Shown here piece after piece: positions 12,101 to 27,100 of a stretch of DNA of 64,000 nucleotides (the stretch's first letter is position 1; each line of letters starts with the position of its first letter). The notes below the pieces were generated by a model that ran no database searches, was not told the origin of the DNA, and saw only the letters and a program-made list of their open reading frames with translations. The stretch spans positions 248,001 through 312,000 of the forward strand of contig JALMQS010000312.1 of the NCBI GenBank assembly GCA_024734495.1, in the 5' to 3' direction. A program made the position numbers and the translations under genes. The stretch is from Forficula auricularia. Its lineage: Eukaryota > Arthropoda > Insecta > Dermaptera > Forficulidae.

Positions 12101-15100
12101 AGACCCCGGGCCTCAATAGAGCAATAGATTCTTATATTCTGCGATAATTCATTGCCGCTACAAGTTCATTATTTTCGAATAACTCTTTCAAAACTTAAAT
12201 TAATAATTAAAATAAAATAAGATGAATGTTATACTACTAAAATGGGAATATTTATCATTGGAAAGAAAGTTTATTTTTTCGGTATTAATTATTCCATTAT
12301 AAATTAATATTTCAAAGTAACTGAGGGAATAAAAACAACCAACGTTTTCTTGTTAAATTCTATTCGAGAAAATCAATTTGTGATTGACTGATGTGTTATG
12401 AATAATTTTTATCCTCCAAATTTTCACATTTTTTTAATTTTTAATTTACAGTTCTCCCTCGTATTGTTCCCTTCCAATTCGAGACACCCATTTTTGCTGG
12501 CCAGGCTGCTCAAGTTGCTTGTATTGTCTCTGAAGGCGATGCTCCTCTTGATATCGATTGGAGCTTTCAAGGCACTAATATTAAAAGTCTCTCCGGAATT
12601 TTAACTAATAAATTTGGTAAAACTAGTATGCTGCTGATTGAACCTGTCACTTGGTCACATCGAGGCAATTTCACATGTACAGTGAAAAATCCAGCTGGCC
12701 AAGTCGCTCTTACGGCAAGACTCGACGTCCATGGTGAATCATGCACCTATGTCTTTTTATTTGTTTGTCTTTTCCTTTTAATCCCATTACTTCAGCTATT
12801 TAATACTGGATGAAAAAGATTATGGTGCTTTGTTTCTCTGGGTCTTTTTAGGTAAAAATCTTAAACATAGATTTGTTTTTATTTCCAGTCTTGCCCAGGA
12901 TCATCCCTTTCCAATTCGACAGTCCTATGTTTGCTGGTCAAGCAACTCAAGTGACGTGTATGGTTTCTGAAGGGGACATCCCACTTGAAATATCTTGGCT
13001 CTTTCAAGGTTTTGATCTAATTACCTCAAGGGGTCTCACCGTAATGAAAGTTGGTTCAAAAGCCAGTGTATTAATTATTGATCCTGCTCACTCGACACAC
13101 AGTGGGAATTACACCTGTATAGTAGAAAATCCAGCGGGAATCACAGAATATACCACACAGCTTGATATTCACGGTATAGAAATCGAGATGTCTTTCTTTT
13201 TATATCCTAGGATCGTTCCTTTCCATTTGACGTCCCAATTCTTTGGCCAAACTGCATAATTGACTTGCAACTTTACTAATAATTTATATTTGTTGATACT
13301 TTTCTGATCGGAAAACAAAATCCAAATCATAAGAGAACTAAACAAAAAGACAATCACCTGAATTATCGGCATAGTGAAAGTAATAAATTTCGAATTGAAA
13401 GCATATCGAAAGCAATTTATCATACATTCATGATACTAGATTATTTGTATTTTTTTTCAGTTCTTCCTAAAATAGTTCCATTTCACTTTGACGCCCCAAT
13501 ATTTGCTGGTGAAGCTACTCAAGTCACATGCCTTGTATCTCAAGGCGATCAACCTCTAGAAATTACTTGGAATTTCCAAGGTGAAATATTGACTTCTGAA
13601 CTGGGTGTTTCTACTACAAAAATTGGTCGTAAAGGAAGCACTTTATTTATTGATGCATCTCATTCAGGCCATCGAGGCAATTATACATGTATTGCTAGGA
13701 ATCATGCAGGAATAGCCAACTTTACATCAACACTTGAAATTCATGGTACTTATCTTTTATCTTATTTTCAGTTCTTCCCAGGCTCGTACCTTTCCGTTTT
13801 GATTCCCCAATATTTTCTGGACAAGGCGTTCAGGTGCTCTGCTACGTTTCTCAGGGAGATTCTCCCTTTGAATTTCAATGGACATTTAATGGCTCAGCCA
13901 TTTTTGGGTTGCCGGGAGTATCAACTCAGGTCGCAAAAAAATCAAGTTCTCTTCAAATTGATCCAGCTTCTTCTGAAAATAGCGGTTTTTACACATGCAC
14001 CGTTTGTAATGTTGCTGGAGTTGTGAATTACACAACTGCACTCGAAGTTCACGGTATACATTTTAATTACTAATTTTTGTTTTAAATACGGGTTTCAGTT
14101 CCTCCCAAGATTGTTCCATTCCATTTTGATACCCCTCTCTTCGCCGGCCAGGGAGCACATGTTCCCTGTTTCGTTTCTGATGGGGATCCTCCTCTTGAAA
14201 TCTCTTGGCGATTTAACAATAACACAATTAGTAAGATTCAAGGTGTAAGCACTTCTCGTTTGGGCGTCAAAGGAAGTTCTTTATTAATCGACTCTGCTGA
14301 TTCTATACATCAAGGAGATTATACATGCACTGTTAGAAATCCAGCAGGATTGGCCTTCTACACCACCCATCTCGACATCCATGGTATACTTCCTAATTAC
14401 CTATTTCCTAAAAATATTTTCCAATTTATTTTTCAGTTTTACCAAAGATTGTTCCTTTTCACTTCGATACGCCCATTTTCTTCGGTGAAGGAGCCCAAGT
14501 AACATGTTTCGCTTCCCAAGGAGATTCTCCATTGAAAATAACATGGAGCTTTCAAGGGGAAGATGCCTCTTCAATTGGTGAATTTTCCACTTCAAATATT
14601 GGCCGGAAAGGCAGTTCACTGGTCATCGAAGCAGCTACACCATACCACCAAGGGGACTATACATGTTCTATAAAAAATACGGCTGGCCAAGTCAACTACA
14701 CGACTCACTTGGATATTCACGGTAGCAGATCTTATTCGATATGTGCTTTTGCTTTCAGTCTTACCCCGGATCGTTCCATTCCACTTTGACACCCCCATCT
14801 TTGCTGGCGAAGCCGCCCAGGTGACTTGCCTAGTATCTCAGGGTGATTCACCTCTTGAGATATCATGGAGCTTCCAGGGAACAGAATTGTTGTCAACTTT
14901 GGGTGTAACAACATCTAAACTTGGTCGCCTTGGCAGTTCACTTCTCATCGAGTCTGCAAGTTCAATTCATCGGGGCAATTACACCTGCACTGCAAGCAAT
15001 CTGGCAGGCGTGACCAACTTTACAACAGAAGTTGAAATTCACGGTATAGGCCATCTCAATTGCCTTGGATCCGCCTACGCCTCACGACCTGTTAATAGCA

Positions 15101-18100
15101 TGTTTCCTTATCCCCGCTACGCCGTTATGGTGTTATAAAGTGTGCCGTTTGATCAGTTGCCCCTCAGATTCAACCATTCGAATTTGACAAGAATGGCATA
15201 AATGGTGGCGCATCTACTCGCGCCCTGTGTTTGCTTGTCGCCGGTGATTCACCTATGGATGTGATATGGCTCAAGGATGGTGTTCCTGTGAGTGAAAACA
15301 GCGCTAAAACTATGAAGCTTGATGAGCTTACAGTTATGCTATCGCTGACAAGGCTTTCTCTTGGAGATGCGGGGATTTATACATGCGTCGCATCGAATCG
15401 TGCTGGATCAGCTAATCATTCTTCTGAACTCAGGGTTAAGGGTAGGCCTTAAAGAATGTTTGTCTCCATTTTAGTTTTTCTGTTTTTCATTAATTAATTG
15501 CACCCAGTCCCAGATTTTGGTCGCTCTAAGGATATTAATATTTAAGGGAAAGGCTCGATGCTTCTTTCGCAAAGCTGATTGTTTTTTTGTACAGAACTCC
15601 CGCAGCTCCTCCCGCTCTCTTTTTCCTCGGAGTTCAGCAGTGAGGGTGATTACGTTCAATTGAGTTGCGTTGCTCCCAAGGGGGACCTCCCCATCGCGTT
15701 CTCATGGTTACTCAATGGTCAACCGTTGACACCTGCGTTGGGGGCAACAACCGTCAACGTGGGCCGCCAAACGAGTCTATTAATTGTACAAAACGTCACT
15801 TCAAAACACGCAGGAAATTATACTTGCCTAGCAGTCAACAGCGGCGGAAGAACCAACCGCACGGCTACACTGATCGTGAAGGGTAACATGTAGAAAGCTC
15901 CTACCTAATCATCCTGCATCGGCCTGGGTTTATTTTTATGTTTGCTTCGACACATCTGCCTTGTGGTCACGCCGAGGTTTGGCTTTAGAATGGGTCTTCC
16001 TAAGGCATCCGCTACTTGGATGCTCCATGGCTAGCCGTTTGTCTGCGTTGGCGGCGACGGCGCGCGCTCTTCCTCTCTGTCCCATTTGAATCCATTCCTA
16101 GAGTCTCCGCGCCGAAAGACCGCTAAGCCCGCTATTTAGGCCCTGGAGTGACCCACCCTTCCCCTCTTTCACCTCCTTTTCTGTTTCGTTTTCTTTCTTT
16201 TTTTTTTTATTTTTATTTATATTAGACGATAAATTCTGAGTTCATTTAATTTAAAGATTTTTCTCATAACTTATCGTCTGATTTTTCTTTTATTTCCATT
16301 TTCTTTTTCATCTTATTTTTCATAATTTTATTATTTGGCATGCGCATGAATTTAACTAATCTAGGTGAATTATCCATCATCAGCTTTGAATTAATTAGCT
16401 GTTAGATGATGAATATTTCACTTTGCATTTTAACTAAAATTTTCAAAATTTCAATTATTCTCAAGATATTTTATTTTGCATGATTAAATTATTATTTGTT
16501 CTATATACTTTATGTATATATTTACATATATTTATTTAAATATAATTATAATTATATATGAAAATTAAAGGTTATTTCAAATAATTTTCTAATATTTTCT
16601 GAGTAACCTTTTTATATGGTACATATATAAATACAATTATATATCTATATCTATTTATATACCTGGAATGTTATACAAATACAAATGATTAGTTCTTTCA
16701 AATTTTTATTAATCAAAATTTAACATTTTTCGAAAAAATAATTTACAATGAATGAATTTTTAATTTAATCAGACGAAATTCTTTAGTCTAATGTGATAAA
16801 TGTGGGTTGCAGTGCCCCCTCGTTGGATTCTTGAGCCCACTGATAAAGCATTTGCTCAAGGTAGCGATGCCAAAGTTGAGTGCAAAGCCGATGGTTTCCC
16901 TAGACCCCAAGTTACATGGAAACAATCAGCCGGTAAGGTCTTCTAATATTTCCATTGTATTATCTATTGTAACAGATAAACATTATTTATATTTATTTTT
17001 CAAATAGGCGATACTCCTGGAGATTATAAAGATTTTAAACCAAATAATCCTAATATCAAAGTGGAAGATGGAACGCTAAGTATTAACAATATTCAAAAAA
17101 CAAATGAAGGATATTATTTATGTGAAGCATCTAATGGTATTGGATCTGGCTTGTCCGCTCTCATTCTTATTAGTGTTCAAGGTAATTATTCATACTCTAA
17201 AATCTATTATTTTGTCTTTTTCTTTTTTTTTTACGGTTCCGTTCCAAAGTAAAACGGGACTCTATTAGTGTCGACATTTTTTCTAATTTTATTTTGTGTT
17301 TGATAGCTCCTCCTCACTTTGAAATTAAACTTCGTAATCAAACATCTCGTCGCGGAGAACCCACTGTATTGCAATGTGAAGCGCGTGGTGAGAAACCAAT
17401 TGGTATCTTATGGAACATGAATAACAAACGATTGGACCCAAAAAGCGATAGCAGGTAATGCTTCCCTCTATAAAAATGATCTATTATTATAGTAGTTTTA
17501 TTAATAATTAATTTTCTTCTGTATTAACTTTAAAAACTTTAAATCAGTGGTTCCCAACCTTTTGTGGCCCATCGCCCCTTCTGGAGGTGTACTAACACCT
17601 ATCGCCCCCTTTTCATTTTCATTGTATGCCTAATTTTAATTTGAACTAAAGTGTAAATAATAAAGCAGTTTTATTATTTTAAACAATTTTATTACTGTAT
17701 ATAAAAACAACCAAAGCAGTTTTATCCGGTCACTCTTAAATAAAATAGAAAAAAAATAAAATGTACATTTTTTACAGATTTTTTTTAAGAACAAAGAAGT
17801 GAAATAATTAACTAAGATCATTGACGTACATTTAAAAAACAGGAGTACATGTTTTCATTTTTAAATTGGAATCTGGAATAATCTTCCACCACTTTAAAAA
17901 TCGACGATCCCTTCACGTATCAATGATCAAAGTTCTAGCAAACAACATTTTCTCGGTAATTTCCTTTTGTTCATACCCGGCAACTTCTACTGTACAGTAC
18001 TATTTTAATTTCCACCCCTTTGAATACTCATCGCCCCCACTTATTTATTGCTCCCCCTGATAACCCAAATCGCCCACTTGGGGGCGATCGCCCCCAGGTT

Positions 18101-21100
18101 AGGAACCACTGCTTTAAATGAACAGATATTTTCAAGGCAACCAGAACTAAAATTGAGTGGAACTTGCATTTCCAGGATTCCATAGTTTTTATCTTTTATT
18201 CACATTAATTATTTTATAGCACACATTTTAATCAGAAGTACTAAACTATTTTCATAAATTTTAAAAGGTAGCGGGACGACTTGATAGGCACATAGCGCGT
18301 GACAAACTCGGTAAAATAAAAATTATTTGTTTCACAGTATTGGGCTCATGAAAAATAATTTTTACAAAAAAAAACCTACTTCAAAAAAATAAAATAATAA
18401 GAACTCAAAAATCAAATAAAATGCACTAAAAGGTATAAAATAATGATCTTATTTAGTTACAACTAAATGTTACATGAAATCACTTTTTGAAGTCGGTGAC
18501 AAACATACATTTTATGAATCGCACTCGACGGATCTTAATACGTTTTTTTTTTTTTTTTTAATGATATTAATGTGAGAAGGAGATACACCAGAAGGTGCAT
18601 CCCCTAAAGTCCTGTATGGGATGGCCCCTCCATCGTGAAAAGAATAGAGTAGAAGGAAAGAAGCCGGGTTCACGAGCCAAATCTCAGAAAGTTAGATACA
18701 ATCCAATTTACTAAGTTTTTTTAGGGGCTTCGAGCTTCGAGCAGTGGTAAATTCTCCGTGCGATAAATTAGGTTAAATTTATCTCCCACTTAATTTTTGG
18801 CGGGTAATGAAGACAACATCGCGTAAGCTCGCTTTATAGTTTGTTTGGCACCGACTTCAAAAAGTGATTTCATGCAATACTTTCATCGTTTAGTTGTAAC
18901 TAAATAAGATAATTATTGTATACCTTTTAGTGCATTTTATTTGATTTTTGAGTTCTTATTATTTTATTTATTGCATTTATTTTTTTTGAAGTCGGTTTTT
19001 TTTTTCTAAAAATTAATTTTATTTTTCTCTTTTTAGTGATGTTAAGAATAGTGACTTATGATAATACCTTGCATGCATCTCGCAAGAGAAAGATTCGGGC
19101 GAAGAATCAGAAATTGATATTAAAATTCAATTCGTCAATAGAGAAATTATCTCGAAACGTTAGCGGGTTTTAATTGAACATTTTAAGATTGTTTGTTTTT
19201 TATAAAAGATTTTATTTGCTATTATTCGAAGGAGAACTTAATTTTTTCTTCATAATGTTAATTATTGATCGTTAGGGTCGTTTTTAAAAATCTCACAAAA
19301 CAAGAAAAAATTAAGCAAAGAAATCAGTATAAATAAAAATCTTTTATGTTAAATTGATGTCACAAATAAAATAAATATCAATTTTTTAATTTTATAATGA
19401 ATAAACATTTTACTTTATGAGAATATTTTTACTCGTCTTAGATATACCATCCGTGAAGAAATTTTACCAAATGGCGTTCTTTCTGACCTGAGCATCAAAC
19501 GAACTGAACGGGCTGATTCTGCTCTTTTCACATGTGTAGCTACAAACTCTTTTGGCAGCGATGACACTAGCATCAACATGATAGTACAAGGTATTTATTT
19601 ATCATACTTGTATTTTTTTTTTTTTTTTACTTACATTTATAAACTATCTATGTCTAATCACTCATTTACTTTTAAAATGGAATAAATTTTACGTTTAAAT
19701 AATAAATTTGAAATAATTTTTCAGAGGTTCCTGAAGTTCCATACGATCAGAAAGTACTCGATAAATCAGGTAGATCCGTTCAACTATCTTGGGCAGCTCC
19801 CTACGACGGCAACTCGCCCATTAACAGATACACTATTCAATACAAAATCTCAAGAGGTAAATACTCATGGCAAATACATAATCGCATCTACTTTTAGTAT
19901 TCGTTTCATTTTCTAGGTACCTGGGATGATGATATTGATCGCGTTTTGGTTCCTGGTCAGCAAACAGTCGCCGGGGTTTTCAATCTTCGACCTGCTACTA
20001 CTTACCATCTTCGCATTGTTGCTGAAAATGAAATTGGAATCTCAGAACCTTCAGACACCGTTACCATCATTACAGCTGAAGAAGGTTTTTCTTTTGAATA
20101 TATATTATAAAAAATTAAAAACCAAATTAAGTATCATAAACATTTAGAAAATATCTAAATCAGAAATATCTATTAAAAAATCTATTATAGAAACCCAAAT
20201 ATTTGTGACTGTGTATTTTTCTGTGATTCTTTTATCAATCATACTTGAAACTTACAGATATAAAAATAATTTTTAGAAAAAAAAACCGATTTTACTTAGA
20301 GAAAGTGGTATAGGTTTTAGGTGAAACATGATATTAATTAATAAAGTAAAGGGTGTGTAGTTTCACAGTGAATGAAATAAAACTCAAAGAGGTTTATACA
20401 AACTCAATATATTTCGGATTATTAGTAACAAACAGTTTTAACCTGTAAACTCCTGTTTGTTAAAACAGTTTTAGCCTGTAAACTCCTGATGATGGACTAA
20501 TAATCCGAAATATATTGAGTTTGTATAAACCTCTTTGAGTTTTATTTCATTCACTGTGAAACTACACACCCTTTATACTTTATTAATTAAAAAAAACCGA
20601 CTTCAAAAAAATTAAATGCAACAAATAAAATAATAAGAACTCAAAAATAAAATGCACTAAAAGGTATATAATAATTATCTAATTTAGTTACAACTAAACG
20701 ATGAAACATTCCGTTGAATTGATAACCTCCTCCTTTTTTCAAAGTCGGTTAAAAATGTCGTAAACATGAATATTTGCCCTTTGCCGATTTCTTCTCTATT
20801 AGATATCCAAGGGGAAAATTAAGACTCGAAATGTATCAATTAAAATTAATGTATGTCCTAGTTCTTAAATCTTTAAAGATAAACAGAAAAATTACAAAAT
20901 TGTAGAAGATTTCTCATAATGTATATTAATGTGTATTAATTAGAAAGTTTATAGTGGGAATTAAGGACAAGTTTTTTTTGTGTGATTTTTTTTTTATTTT
21001 TCAACCAACGTTTCGTCGAATTTGCCGACTTCTTCAGAGCTTCATATAGTTATATCACAAATTCGTCTAAAATACATTTTTCTTTTTCTCCGTTACCAGA

Positions 21101-24100
21101 TCAGAAACTTAAAACTTCAAAAAAATTTGGCACATTCACATAAAAAATTTTCTCATTTCTTTTTTTACTAACAATTATATTAGATAAACAGTTTTAGAAA
21201 TAATATAATATAAAGAGAATCAGACAACACAGTTTTAAAACAATAGAACGGATCGAATCATTTTATTTATCCTCATCTTCACATATACATATAAATATCA
21301 AATTTTAGATTTTAATCTTTAAGTTGAACACTGAGTTTTTAAGAGATTTTCAAAATTTAATTTTCCTATTTTACCTGTTTTAGTACCAAGTGGAGCACCT
21401 ACCTCTGTCAAGGTTGAAGCTGAAGATCAACACACCCTTAAAATCTCATGGAAACCACCAGAGCGTAGCGAATGGAACGGTGAAATTCTTGGCTATTATG
21501 TTGGATACAAACTTGCCTCAAGCGATAAACCTTACATGTTCGAGACTGTTGAATTCAGCAAAGAAGAAGGAAAGGAACATCATTTGCAAATTTCTGATCT
21601 CAAGTAAGTATTTATCTTGTCTCTCTGTCAAGCATAGGTCTTTCTAATTCTGAGAAAATTTTAGATAAAAGATTAATTTTAGAAATTTTAAATAAAAAAA
21701 TCAATCAACAAAAGATCAAATATTCGAAATTGATTCATGGTGAATTTCTCAAATTTTCAATTCAATTAAATAATTTTTATGTGATATTTTTTTTTACTTC
21801 GAATCATTTTTGCCGATACCAAAATTAAGAGCACTAAAGTCTCTGTTAAAAGCTAGGGACTTTTGATCACCAAATGAAAGTGATGGTTTGTCATAAAATT
21901 TAATGAATTACTTCCCTAAAATAAAAGGTTCTTTATACTAAATTGAAAGTTTTTGCCGAGAGTAGCAGAATTTTTATATATTGAAGGAGACAATAAAAGA
22001 GTGTGTCTTCTGCTGGAATTATAAATTTTATTTATTTATAACGAGACTATAGTTTCGAGAGCTTTGTCCTCTTCATCAGTCTATTACAATGGATTCACAG
22101 GAATTAATTTATGAATGAATGAAAACTATAGTCTCGTTATAAATAAATAAAATTTATAATTCCAGCAGAAGACACACTCTTTTATTGTCTCCTTCAAGGT
22201 TCTTTATACGGTAAATAGGAATGATTTTTTTGAGAGTTCATATCGACAGTAAAGATATTAGATTGATATTAAGTTAAGAGTAGCTTTAGGAGCAAAAGCT
22301 CAAAGATTCTTACTTAGAACATTATATCCATAGAATTTCTTACATGATTTGCGTCGAGACTCAAACTCACTATATAACTATAGATCTAATTTTGTGAATG
22401 TATTTTTGAAGCCTATTATTTGTTATATTTTTGAATATAACTTTACTCAAGCAAAAGCTTAAAGGTTCTTACGTAAAACTATAGGTACCCATAGAATCTT
22501 ATATGATTTGAATCGCGACTCCAATTCAATATATTATTATAGATGTTGTTTTCTGTATATATTTTTTGAAAACTATTATTCACCTTGTTTTGAATATATC
22601 TTCTCAAAATTATTTCTATTAATAATTATTCTAGAACCTATACTCAATATGCTGTCGTCGTTCAAGCCTTCAATAAAGTTGGTCATGGTCCAATGTCTGA
22701 AGAAATAAGACAATACACTGCTGAAGGCATTCCAGAACAACCACCACAAGATACAACTTGTACTACACTCACCTCTCAAACTATTCGTATGTCTTGGGTA
22801 TCTCCTCCTCTTACCGCGGCTAATGGCGTTATCAAAGGATACAAAGTTATTTATGGACCTAGTGAATCGTGGTATGGTATGTATTAACTATTTCATTTCC
22901 AATAGTTTATTTTCTCTCAATATAATAAATATTATTTTAGATGAAAAGAGCAAGGATACTAAGAAAACTTCCTCCAGCGAAACTATTTTACATGGACTAA
23001 GTAAATATACCAATTATAGCATGCAAGTTTTGGCTTACACTTCAGGAGGCGATGGAGTCCGAAGCATTCCTATTCACTGTCAAACTGAACAAGATGGTAT
23101 TTATTTGATTCATTTATTATTCTTATTATTTAATAATTTTATTGAGGGGAGATTCATGAAAAAAGAACATTCTAGATTCATCTAAAATCTGTTTTACTAG
23201 TCCATAAAGTCCATTAATTTAATTAATTTCTATTAGAAAGTAAAGTAGGCAAAATTATTCTTCAGCTAGATTTCCAATTAATTTTCGAGCTAGATCAAAA
23301 GATTTTTTGTTAAAAGGAGCTGAGATAGACATTTTTTTTAATAGTTAATTCAAAATCCATTAAGACAAAAATGGTACATATAAAAAAACACACATAAAAA
23401 TAATTTAATTAAAACGATTTCGTTTTGCAGAGAGTAGCAGAGTTATTGATTCATTAAGAGAAATCACTAAGGGTGTCCTTTGCTTGATCCAAATAAATTT
23501 GTTGAGTGACTACCTTACTATAACAACAAAACGAATTTATTCAATCGGGTATATGAACCCATGAAAAATAACAGATAGAATATTTCTCATTAAAAATACT
23601 GATGATGAAGGTCAAACCTTCTCATCTAAAGTCTCTCACAAATAAATTATATATATACACATTTATATTCGTTATATATATATATATATATGTATGTTTG
23701 CATCAACACCTCATTGATTCTTTTTATTAAAATCATTATTTTCAATAATATTCATATTTCCATTTAAAAAACTTTTTTTATTTAACAGTTCCTGAAGCTC
23801 CTAGTGCTGTTAAGGCTTTAGTTATGTCTGGCGATTCAATCCTTGTCAGCTGGAAACCACCAGAACAATCAAATGGCGTCGTTGTTCAATATACTGTTTA
23901 TGCTCGCGAACATGTTGATGACGGCAAAGAGGTAACATTAGAACAGATAGTCAAAAGAGAATATTATCTTTAAAATTACTCGAAACGTTAATAGATATTT
24001 TTATAAATTTCCCATCTTTAGGAAGAGCCAAAAAGCCAAAAAGTTCCACCTTTTCAAATGAGCTACGAAGCTTCTGACTTGAAGAAAACCTCTCGATATG

Positions 24101-27100
24101 ACTTTTGGGTTACTGCATCCACAAACATTGGAGAAGGCCAGGCATCAAAGACTGTTAATCTCTCACCAAGCAGCCGAGGTAACATTTTAAATCTCTTGGC
24201 CTGTCATTACTCCTTGGCCGATAGTTAAATATTAATTTTATTTTAAAAACAGTTCCAGCTAAAATTGCTTCATTTGACGACTCATTTACTGCTACCTACA
24301 AAGAAGATGTTAAATTGCCGTGCTTAGCAGTAGGAAATCCATCACCTGACATTCACTGGAAAGTAAAGGGAGCTGCATTCACAGCTGATGATCGTATCCG
24401 TCAACTTCCAGAAGGCTCTCTTCTAATTAAACAAGCATCTAGACAGGATTCAGGCGAATATTCTTGCTCAGTGGAAAACTCGTTTGGCCATGATACAGTT
24501 ACTCATCAACTCGTCGTTCATGGTATGAAAATTTCTATTTTATTCAAATCCTTCATTCTGTCCATCTAGAGAGGACTAATGACTGCAATTGATGTGACTT
24601 TTATCCTTAAGAGTGTTATTAGAAAAGAGATTTATCCAAAATACACTTCATTCATTTGGAAATATATTAATTATACAATAGGGTCATTCCAGATCAAATC
24701 AACACAGCGATTTTACCTCACCATCTCAGATTTTAATGAAATTTGGTACATAGCTACCCTCCATATATGGTAGACTAAGAAAAATGCCAATTTTGAACCC
24801 AATATGTCCACCTGTTAATACGACTATGTAAAGTTGTCAAAAAAAGCAAAAAATCTGCCCGAAACCACATTTTTAATGGAAATTATACCTCTTCTAGTTG
24901 AGAGTTGAAAAATGTGTCATTTTAAAGTTACTTTTATGGACTTTTCATATGACATACAACTCAATATATCGTCCCTGATCTTACAAAATCTCGTAAGTCC
25001 TAAATTCATTGTTTCCCAGAAAACAAAAAAAAAAACATTTTAAACAACAATACATACAATAATAAAAATTTCGTAAGATAGATGAGATAGGTTTGTGTTG
25101 TGAAACCTACCTCGCATCTTACGCAATTTTTATTATTATATTAAAATGTTTCACCTAGAACCAACACCTATCTACTTAAAAGTTAACAATACATACAAAT
25201 ACAATGCAATATTTATTATTTGTCCGTAGCGCGAAATTAAATTGGAATAGAATGAGGTTTCAATAGGCAGATGCGCCGTGAAAAGTTGGTCTGTATAAAC
25301 GTATAATACGTATTTTACCAAAAATCGGACTTACGAGGTTTTGTAAGATCAGCGACGATATGTTCTTCTAAAGAGTTTTTTTTTTTTTTTAATTTTTAAT
25401 TTATTTTTCAGATTCAAATTTCTCAAAAAGCGCACTTTTGAAAAAAAAAAAAAAAAAAAAATGTACCTATATTAGTTTAGATTGTTGATAAGAAAAAAAT
25501 TAAAATTATAGTGGGAGGAGGACAATGGCTTCATACTTAAAAATATTTTTAATGTAACAAAAGATTTAGGCTAGCAAACAAATTCACGTCTACCCAGTTT
25601 TTTTTTATACATACATGTTTATTTATACTTTTTAATCTGCTGGTGAAATATTATTTGGATTTAATAAAGGATTGAAAAAATTAAAATTTAATATAAATGT
25701 AGTCCTAAATGTGTCTCACACTCCAGGATTCAGGCAAACATGTTAATACATGATCTTCTTTAGACTCAGAACTAGAAAACTTTGTTTTGAGATTTGCTAA
25801 AACTGTTTCTTCATGCTCATTAGCATCATCTGTCTCAGGGTAATCTTCAGTATTACTAAATAATTGTCGTTTCATTAGACGTTCAATTTTTTAAATCTTT
25901 TTGTCTGAATAATGTTTTGAATTCATTTTTTTACTATCAACCCTTCTGAATTGCATCCGCAGTGGCAAGAGAATGCCTGGACGCTTCTAGACACAGATGC
26001 GAGCCATATTCGAATTAGGGGATAATTTGAATCTTGTATAAGGTAAGAAGTTGAATAGGTCTAAAATAGCACCTGGAGCTGAATAGAATCCAAGCTTATA
26101 AACAGCAGCTTTTACTACAGAACTAATGTGTTCCAGCAGACCCCAGAGTAATAAAAAATAATTTTTAAGAAAAAAATAAAAACCGACTTCAAAAAATTAA
26201 ATGCAACAAATAAAATACACTAAAAGGTATAAAATAATTATTATCTTATTTAGTTACAACTAAACGACGAAATATTAACATGAAATTACTTTTTGAAGTC
26301 GGTGCCAAACTAACTATACCTATAAGCGAGCATACCCTCCAATACGTACTAAGTAAGATCCGTCGAGTGCGATTCATAAAAGGTATATGTTTGGCACCAA
26401 CTTACTTCAAAAAGTAATTTCATGTTAATATTTCGTCGTTTAGTTGTAACTAAATAAGATAATAATTATTTTATACCTTTTAGTGTATTTTATTTGTTGC
26501 ATTTAATTTTTTGAAGTCGGTTTTTATTTTTTTCTTAAAAATTATTTTTATTTTTCTCTTTTTAGTGATGTTATTAATAGTGATTATATCATCACAACTT
26601 GACCAAATTAATATGGCACCATCCCTAAGACACCCCCTTTCGGATAAAAAAAGAACCATCGAAATCGGTTCATAAACAAAGAAGTTAGGTCTAAACAAAC
26701 CTAATAAAAAAGGTCTAATACCTATGAAAAAAATACGAAAAAAAAATGGGACCAATCGGAAGCTAGACTGGACCCAATGCAAAAAAAATTTTCAAAATCG
26801 GTTGAGAATTGGTGGAGATATGAGGTAACATAGGCACAAAAAAAAAAAAAAAAAAATTCAATCGAATAGAGAACCTCCTCCTTTTTTGAAGTCGGTTAAA
26901 AATATATATTTTATAGCAAAATTGCAAGATTGAGTCTCACTAAGCAATTTTAATTAATTATAAATTGTCAATAGCTCATATATTGGTTTCAAACATTCTG
27001 TGATTGAAATTTGGCTTTTTCTTTTAGCTCCTCCTCACTCTCCACAAGTCAGCTTGACCTCGACTACAACCAATTCTATCACTATGAAATTACGACCACA

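Larger units (their letters stand above)
24523..27027 (+). other. Intron after Ig10: repeats, no host gene
   Basis: About 2.5 kb. Holds a foldback whose arms (TATATCGTCCCTGATCTTAC near 24966 and its inverse near 25360) enclose a hairpin at 25061-25138, an A-tract, a LINE scrap at 25930-26150 and a family R copy at 26150-26897. No Dscam exon was found. Confidence 0.6.

Noticed and set aside
561..15893. Reading the Ig7 frames as separate small genes with ATG starts
   Set aside because: Each lies between AG acceptor and G|GT or G|GC donor in phase 1; the ATGs fall in introns or mid-domain. They are alternative exons.
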